Source: Ecdyonurus torrentis
Taxonomy: Eukaryota > Arthropoda > Insecta > Ephemeroptera > Heptageniidae
Direction of reading: 5' to 3'
Assembly (NCBI GenBank): GCA_949318235.1
Contig: OX439130.1
Coordinates: 40,563,260 to 40,627,259, forward strand
DNA length: 64,000 nucleotides
A program made the translations under genes and the position numbers. How positions within the stretch are numbered: position 1 is the stretch's first letter; each line of letters opens with the position of its first letter. The notes under the pieces are model-generated. The model was not told where the DNA came from, searched no databases, and was given only the letters and a program-made list of their open reading frames with translations. Shown piece after piece: positions 56,557 to 64,000 of this stretch.

Positions 56557-58113
56557 CAAGTAAATGTCAATATATTCTATTCCAAGAGAAACACTCCTTC
56601 TCTTTTTTTTTTCCTCTACATTATTTCATCTTTTCTACCCATATAATTTAATTAAGACTGGTTGAGAAGCTTTTGTTTCCCATTTATTTACTTTTTACTT
56701 TAAAATCTTTGCAGTCATGCAGACAAACTAACGGAGAGAAAGTAAACCTCAAAACTAAAATACACATAAAATTTTACCGCAAAATCTTTTATAAATGAAG
56801 TAAAATATAATATATAATTTTTTTGCTTGTATTAAAATTTTACAACTGATTTGATTAGCATTTTAAATTTAGGTATGGATAATTGATAAAGTAAATATAG
56901 ACACTGATTTTATTTTATTTTATTTTATTATATGTATATACCTAAATGTACAAAATTGTATTGGTTTGTACAATTTATACAAATGAATTAAAAAAATGGA
57001 CAATTTATAATGATAATAAATAAACAAGTAAATAATAAACAAGTATGCATAAAATATATATTTTTAAATACAAAAATATGATGATACTATTTAAATAATC
57101 TACTAACATATATTATAAAGATTTTTTTTTTTGTTTGTTTATTAAAAATAATACACTTTAATAATTATCTCTATATGAGTATTAATATATGCGGCTACAC
57201 ACACACAGTCCAAGTATAATCCATGGTATATAACGTTAATCTTTATCATTATTTTCTATAAAGTGGATCTATATAACGTAGTGATGGTAGTGCCAGTTTC
57301 CATAGTGTTCTACTACGATACATAATTTTGTTTATATTTATATACATACATGAAAGTAAATGTTAAATCATGACATTCTTGTTCCTAATTTTATTATTAT
57401 TATTTTTTTTTATCTTTTTGTTTTATTCCCTAAATGGTAGAAATTGTATTTTTGACATTATTACGTAGACTTTATATATAGGAGACGGAGAGTCATTCAA
57501 TCCCTTGGTATTTTATTTTTGTTACATTTTATAACGTTTACTCTTTTGCTAAAACCCATACGTGACATGTAATACGACACAAAGCTACTCAGTTTAAACC
57601 ACATACGTTTGTACAGTATATACGTATATAAGTACTTACAGTATAGCAAAAATATTCAGATTGTCTCTAGCTTCTATAAAAAAACAACATTACAGAGTAA
57701 TATTAAAACACGGTTCTCATTTCATTAATAAATTTAAATAATAAGTAAAGTCTATAATTGAAATTATTCATGTCGTGGGATGGTATTTAATTAAATAATA
57801 CGTACTTTAAAAAAAGAAAAAAAAAATGAAATGTTTGGAATTTGTAAAGCACAAAAGTAGTTCCAATAATTACATTTTTTTTAATATAACTTTTATATTT
57901 GTTTATATACATTAACTTACAACTTAAAATTGATTTATCGATTTCTGTGTTTATTCCACACTGTACGATTCTTTATTATAATATTTTGTTTGTTTACATT
58001 TATAAATATTTTTCCTACTCAAATAAATACCAGATTATATAGGTTATTATTTCAAGTTTTTAATTGTAGTTAATGAATTATATGCAATGTATTATGCAGT
58101 AAAATAGATCACT
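54946..58113. other. AT-rich non-coding stretch, no exon seen
   Basis: A short (AT)n occurs at 56517-56554. A TGACGTCA-like word (ATGACGTCAG) occurs near 55799. No frame with protein-like composition or splice context. Confidence 0.55.
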
Positions 58114-58191
58114 GATAGAGGACCATGTAAGTGGGTGTATACCTTTTGTGGCCTCTCAATAAAAACCATTTATTATTAATATTATTATTAT
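58114..58191 (+). repeat. SINE/LINE-type 3' tail, type 2, plus-strand copy
   Basis: GAGGACCATGTAAGTGGGTG, TATACC, then GGCCTCTCAATAAAAACCAT and an ATT-unit tail. It is the inverse-orientation partner of 11698-11765. The ending CAATAAAA.CCATT(ATT)n is shared with type 1 tails, suggesting both families borrow the same LINE-type 3' end. Confidence 0.7.
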
Positions 58192-59121
<930 letters not shown>

Positions 59122-59283
59122 GAAAAAAGAGAGAAACAAAAAGGAAGAAATTTTTATATTTACATCGCATGTTTCAAGAAACCTAGATAAATGATTTATG
59201 CAAAAATATTGTTTATATTTTTTGTGATCATATGTTATGTATTTACGTTATGTTGTCTTAGGTTTTAAAATTATTGTGCTTCA

Positions 59284-59311
<28 letters not shown>

Positions 59312-59314
<3 letters not shown>

Positions 59315-60425
59315 ACCTATTGACCGCTGATTGACCGTTAGTTGTAGTGTCTTTGCATATTACCCTATATTTACCTTATTTTTACTGTAAAAAATTCCAC
59401 AATTCAAGTAAAAAAACAAAAACAAACAAATAACAACTTCAAGTTAAATGCACGATCTTTATATCATGGCTTATACAAATCTAAAAAATTCAACAGTAAA
59501 TAGTGAGAAAAAGAGGTTGGGCAAAGTCATCCCTTGGGACAAAAGTCGACCTATCTAACGGTAAACATACCAAAGATACACATTCCTTCAGAATAGAAAT
59601 ACTATTAGAAATACTATTTTTAATAAGTTAATAATACTGTGTACTGTAAGTTGCAAACAATAGTTGCAGTGTATGGCTGTGTAAGTTATCTAAAAAATAT
59701 ACATAATATGAACTGCTTTCCATTTTAAAAGTTAAAATTAAATTTGAACCTATAATTCAAAGAATAAAATATTCTCCTCAAAAATTGAACTAATATTTTG
59801 CTCAAACAAATACAGAGGTTTGAAAACGTTTCTAAAAATATGATAGAAAAAAAAAAGTTACTTTTTTTTTTTTTTTTTAATTTATGTTATAATTTTACGT
59901 TAAAATTATACCGTAATTCTTAGCCACTGCATTAAAATCTAACGCTTTCTTTGTGTACGCATAAACTGTCATAAATTATTTACAATATCACTGCTTTTTT
60001 TCCCCCCAAAATTTGCATCTTATTTTTTTAGTCCCAAGATACCAAACTTCCCTAAAAACAAGAAGAAGAAGAAGAAGAAGAAAAAAAAAAAAAAAAAAAG
60101 TTAACTGCAACTGATGTATCAATAATAAATATATCCATTAATCTTCTCTTAAAACTCAATAATGCATTTGTCATCAAATTTTTTGTTCCACTTTTTATAT
60201 TATACAGTATATAAAAGAAAAGAAAAAATCGCACGCATCTACAATAAAATCCATATGGCAGATTTATATGCTATATTAGTATTAAAATATTTATTATTAT
60301 TTTTTTTATATAATATATATATTTGTGTTGTATATACACATAACTTTTATATATTGGATTTGATTTAGTAGCAAAAGTATCTTAAATAATCATATCACGT
60401 AACTGGCTTTTATAGAATCGACCTA

Positions 60426-60426
<1 letters not shown>
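59312..60426. other. AT-rich non-coding stretch
   Basis: An (AAG)6-A18 tract lies near 60060-60099. No gene or shared repeat recognised. Confidence 0.6.

Positions 60427-60461
<35 letters not shown>
60427..60461 (+). repeat. poly-A run (35 A)
   Basis: Uninterrupted A run on the + strand; no retroposon body recognised upstream. Confidence 0.95.
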
Positions 60462-60463
<2 letters not shown>

Positions 60464-60939
60464 ATTTTGTCTGTGGTTTATAATTTTAAGTTTGTATTAT
60501 AAAATGATTTTTTCTTGTTATATTGTATAAAAAAAAAAGAATCATGTAACAACAAAGTTTTCAGAATTTGTGTTATTACTTTCGTGTAACAGAAAATATT
60601 CTATATTTTAATATTTTGAGTGGTAAAATATATTTATATATTGTAATGGTGTATATATGATAAAATTTAATCTAGATGTATATTTTATAAAACGTAGTAT
60701 GTATATATTTATAAAAAATCTTTTATTATTATTGAAAAATGTTTTAAATAATTGTTATAATAGTAGCAGCATTCTGTGATTACGTATTATCATTTATAGA
60801 TTGATTTTTTGTTATTGTTATATTAACTAATTTTTATCACACATTACTTATTGTATGTAATTTAAATCGTTTATTGGAATTCGATATTCATACTTTAAAT
60901 ACTCTATTGATGTGCTTTATGTAACATATTATACATACA

Positions 60940-60949
60940 TACATATATA

Positions 60950-60992
<43 letters not shown>

Positions 60993-60994
60993 TA
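60940..60994. repeat. (TA)n-(CA)n compound array
   Basis: CATACATACATATATAA leads into about 13 CA units (60960-60986), then ATATACATAC. This is the only long CA tract on the + strand of the window. Confidence 0.93.
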
Positions 60995-61451
60995 CGGGAT
61001 AGATAAATATAGTCTGTATTGCTATTCCTGCGAAAATATAATATATTATATATATATATATATTTTTATTATATTGTATCGAGCTATTTTAGCAATACTT
61101 AATTGTTATCTGCTCATTCTTTACTATACAGTAGACACCCTTTTATCATTTTCCCATTAGTTTTTCCATTTTAAATTGAGTGTAAATTAAAAGATTATAA
61201 ATAAACCAACAAAATATTATAGAGAAAAAGCAAAGGATTGGAAACAAATAATATTGATCGGAGAATATTTTACAATTATTTCTAACATACTTTCCATTAT
61301 CGCTGCTAAAAACATTATTAAACATTATACAGTACAAATATACTTCAATTTTGCCTGCTTTGTATCAGTTGTATATAATATGTATTAAAATTTTCGTTTG
61401 AAGTATTTTATTCGTCAATTATATATAAAGTTGTATGATGTATTTCATTTA

Positions 61452-61453
<2 letters not shown>

Positions 61454-61486
<33 letters not shown>
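61454..61486 (+). repeat. poly-T run (33 T)
   Basis: Uninterrupted T run on the + strand, equivalent to a minus-strand A tail. A further T26 run lies at 62376-62401. Confidence 0.95.
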
Positions 61487-61487
<1 letters not shown>

Positions 61488-61649
61488 GGAAATTGAAATT
61501 GATTTGCTATAAAAAAAGAAAATCAAACACAGTATAGAATTTATAAATACTATTAAATAGTATGTTTTAACCATGTTCCATGTTTATAAATATTTTTCCA
61601 TTATATTTTTAATGGTATAAAAATGATGTTAGGGGTTGATATGAAGGGC

Positions 61650-61678
61650 AGAATGAGAGAGAGAGAGAGAGAGAGAGT
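61650..61678. repeat. (GA)n microsatellite, 29 bp
   Basis: Uninterrupted GA on the + strand. Confidence 0.95.
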
Positions 61679-63140
61679 TCTTTCTATTATGAAAGCATAA
61701 TATTAAACCTGCAGGGTTTTGAAAAAAAAAATGAAAATCACTTTTTTATATTTTACCATCCCTCGCTATATTATCGCTTATCCCCACCCGGTAGTTTCTA
61801 TTCAGTATTTACTATAAAGATAAAAGGTTGATTCGTTTTTCTCTTATTATAATAATAATAACAATAATATCAGGTACATGCATGCGATGCATCGTCATAC
61901 TATATCTGTTGATAATATAGACCTTTATACTTTATTATAAATTTAATATAAAAAGAGGGTAAAATTTTTAAACAAAAGCTACATAGAAGAAGTGTAATTC
62001 CACGTTCATAAAAGCAGTTTGCTTTATTACAATGCCTACTCATTTAGGTCAAACAAGACATCTTTATAATATTATTATTATTCTTCATGCATTTTATATA
62101 TAGAGTGCTTATTTACATTCAGATAATGCCATTTTTACATGTTTTTCTTCTGCTTGTAAAAAAAAATATATATATACAGATAAATAATCATAATAATAAC
62201 TAAAAATCTCAACTGATTTTTATTAGATTTGTGCACGCCAATTGATACTTTTCGCAAGGGGAATTTCTAATAAGGAGTAATTTGCATAAATTAACATCGA
62301 TTTTTAATGTATAAGATTTATATATATATAATATTATATACCTTATATTTTAATACAATTTGTGCATCTAAAGTCTTTTTTTTTTTTTTTTTTTTTTTTT
62401 TGGAAAGTGATCATCAAATTTTATTATAATTCTATCTATAAATATTCCAGTACTATAATATTTAAAGGAATATCTTCGGTTATGCTGTATTATGTAAAAC
62501 ACTGCAATTACTGTTCAATTTCAAACCTGCAATACCGAAGTTTCTATATAATTTATACCACATTTATAATCTGCAAAATGTCAATAAAACTGTTTCACTG
62601 AACTTAAATTTGAATAACTGACTATAATAATAAATTTTAATTATAAATAATAATAATAATAAAAATAGGAAAACAGGTTATTTCTCATTATTACTAGTTT
62701 CATTTTAATAAGTCTTGGTAGGGTAAAAGTAAATCATTAGAAATTTTAATGATTGCATGAATTGTTGAGGAAAAGTTCAATTTTGTACCGTATGAACGAA
62801 AACAGAAAAAGCCTTTTCGTGGTGCACAACGAAGAGTATAGGCTCTAAAAGGTTACAAATAATCAATGCGGAGAAAGAAGTATTTTTTTTTTCTGATATC
62901 ACACGCAGGATACATATAAAGGCAACATAAAATTTTACTATTTTCAATGTTATAATCATATGTTGAGATATAATAATTAATGTCGTACTATATAATATAA
63001 TAGTAAATTTTCATATTTTATTCATCATAATATTTCTTTTTATTTCAAACTATAAGAGATAAAAATAAAACCTACAAAAATAAGTTTATCTATATTTGTA
63101 ATTCTTTTTCTTTTTGTTACCCAAACTTTCAATATAAAAA
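61679..63140. other. AT-rich non-coding stretch
   Basis: Nothing recognised beyond short homopolymers and (AAT)n patches. Confidence 0.6.
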
Positions 63141-63230
63141 ATGTATTTTATTCTCTCTTTTTTAACAGTAAGAGGGGGTGGATGTCGAAGGGAGACGAGT
63201 ACCAAAAATAGCATCACAAAGAGTAATTTT
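63141..63230 (+). other. weak candidate 3' splice site followed by a GC-richer patch
   Basis: The pyrimidine tract TTCTCTCTTTTTTAACAG ends at about 63168 and is followed by a GC-richer stretch (AAGAGGGGGTGGATGTCGAA, GGGAGACGAG). In the phase set by exon 1 (phase 0) the exon would begin with TAA, a stop. Another phase stays open for about 50 codons, but no clear donor is seen. I list it because it is the only other convincing acceptor downstream of exon 1. Confidence 0.2.
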
Positions 63231-64000
63231 ATGTCTCTTCAATATCCTTATTGTTACGACATTGGAAAAATGTGCTTCTGTTCTCTTTCTCTCGTAATTT
63301 TACAGTTTCGTTATATATATAAAATCTGATATCTTTCGTGTGTATATATACCTTGTATAGAAAACTCATTTCTGGCTGCTTTTTTTATCCCGAACATTTT
63401 TTCACTTGGATTGAATCGTAAAGACCTTCATTTTTAGTTTTTTTTTCTTCATACATCACACAAGATTTTCTTCCACATTCTTCACTCTCGTTTCTTATGA
63501 TGAAAGATTTAAATCACAAAGTATAAGAGTGCAGTTTTTTTTGTATATATATTTTTTATATATTTTACTCAAAAAGGTTGAGAAGTTCCTGTATTTTTAC
63601 TGATATATAATATAGTATAATACTTTACATTGGTGTTAAAATGCAGTATTTTATTACTACTTCTTTATCAGTGACGGAGAAGTAAAAGAAAGTTTATTTT
63701 TTTATTTTTTAGGAAAGAAAAATTTGGCACATAAATTTTCAACATGTAGGGTAAAAAAAAGTACATAAAAGCAGAGAATGTGGTCACAAAAGAAGGGGAA
63801 AAGTAAATCCAATCTCTCTATTAGTATGTCTATAACTTTTCTGGGTCAATTTTGTTAAACTTGGGGTATATTTCTTTAACGTTTTTTTCTTTTCTTTTTT
63901 GTAAAAATAATTAACACACTCAATGCAACATTGTATTATTAAATTAAATTTAAAATAAATATCAGACATTTAGTCTTCTATTATTATTATTATTATTGCT
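63231..64000. other. AT-rich non-coding stretch to the window end
   Basis: No gene, repeat family or RNA recognised; the window ends in a short (ATT)n. Confidence 0.6.

Overview
The window is non-coding-rich DNA from an animal nuclear genome. By eye it is roughly three-quarters A+T, and it holds no bacterial-style gene packing, no rRNA and no tRNA that I can see. It is crowded with long (AT)n, (GA/CT)n and (ATCA)n arrays, poly-A/poly-T runs of 20-47 bases, short inverted-repeat (MITE-like) elements and short retroposon tails. Most open frames of 60-120 codons are chance frames through these arrays. An invertebrate metazoan with long introns fits best; the phylum cannot be settled from this sequence.

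Layout. 1-39,940 is intergenic or far-upstream DNA with no convincing exon. It contains two copies of a TTAA-ended MITE family (895-1229, 18995-19263), other dispersed repeats sharing a 20-base core (also at 15.9 and 27.8 kb), SINE/LINE-type 3' tails (10.4, 11.7 and 23.3 kb), an unusual GC-rich island (4386-4700), and two milder GC-richer patches with transcription-factor-like sites (24.14-24.48 kb, ETS; 26.72-27.0 kb, CRE-like plus TATA-like). At 37326-37812 lies a foldback element whose 133-bp arms are identical, interrupted in one arm by a second, 169-bp foldback element (37628-37796).

The one gene I support starts near 40 kb on the + strand. A GC-richer segment with an NRF1-like palindrome (39945-40155) is the likely promoter/5' UTR. 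It is followed by a first coding exon (40409-40657, 83 codons, His/Pro-rich, no acidic residues) ending in a strong donor, AAG|GTAAGA. Everything downstream then looks like one very long intron. At 51551/51552 a polypyrimidine tract and CAG are joined directly to GTAAGA, the architecture of a recursive-splicing 'ratchet point'. It is followed 45 nt later by a second donor (GTG|GTGAGT), so it could be a recursive-splice exon or a 15-codon in-frame microexon. No further convincing exon is seen up to 64,000. The gene product is not identified; the exon is a low-complexity N-terminus of the sort found in transcription factors and RNA-binding proteins.
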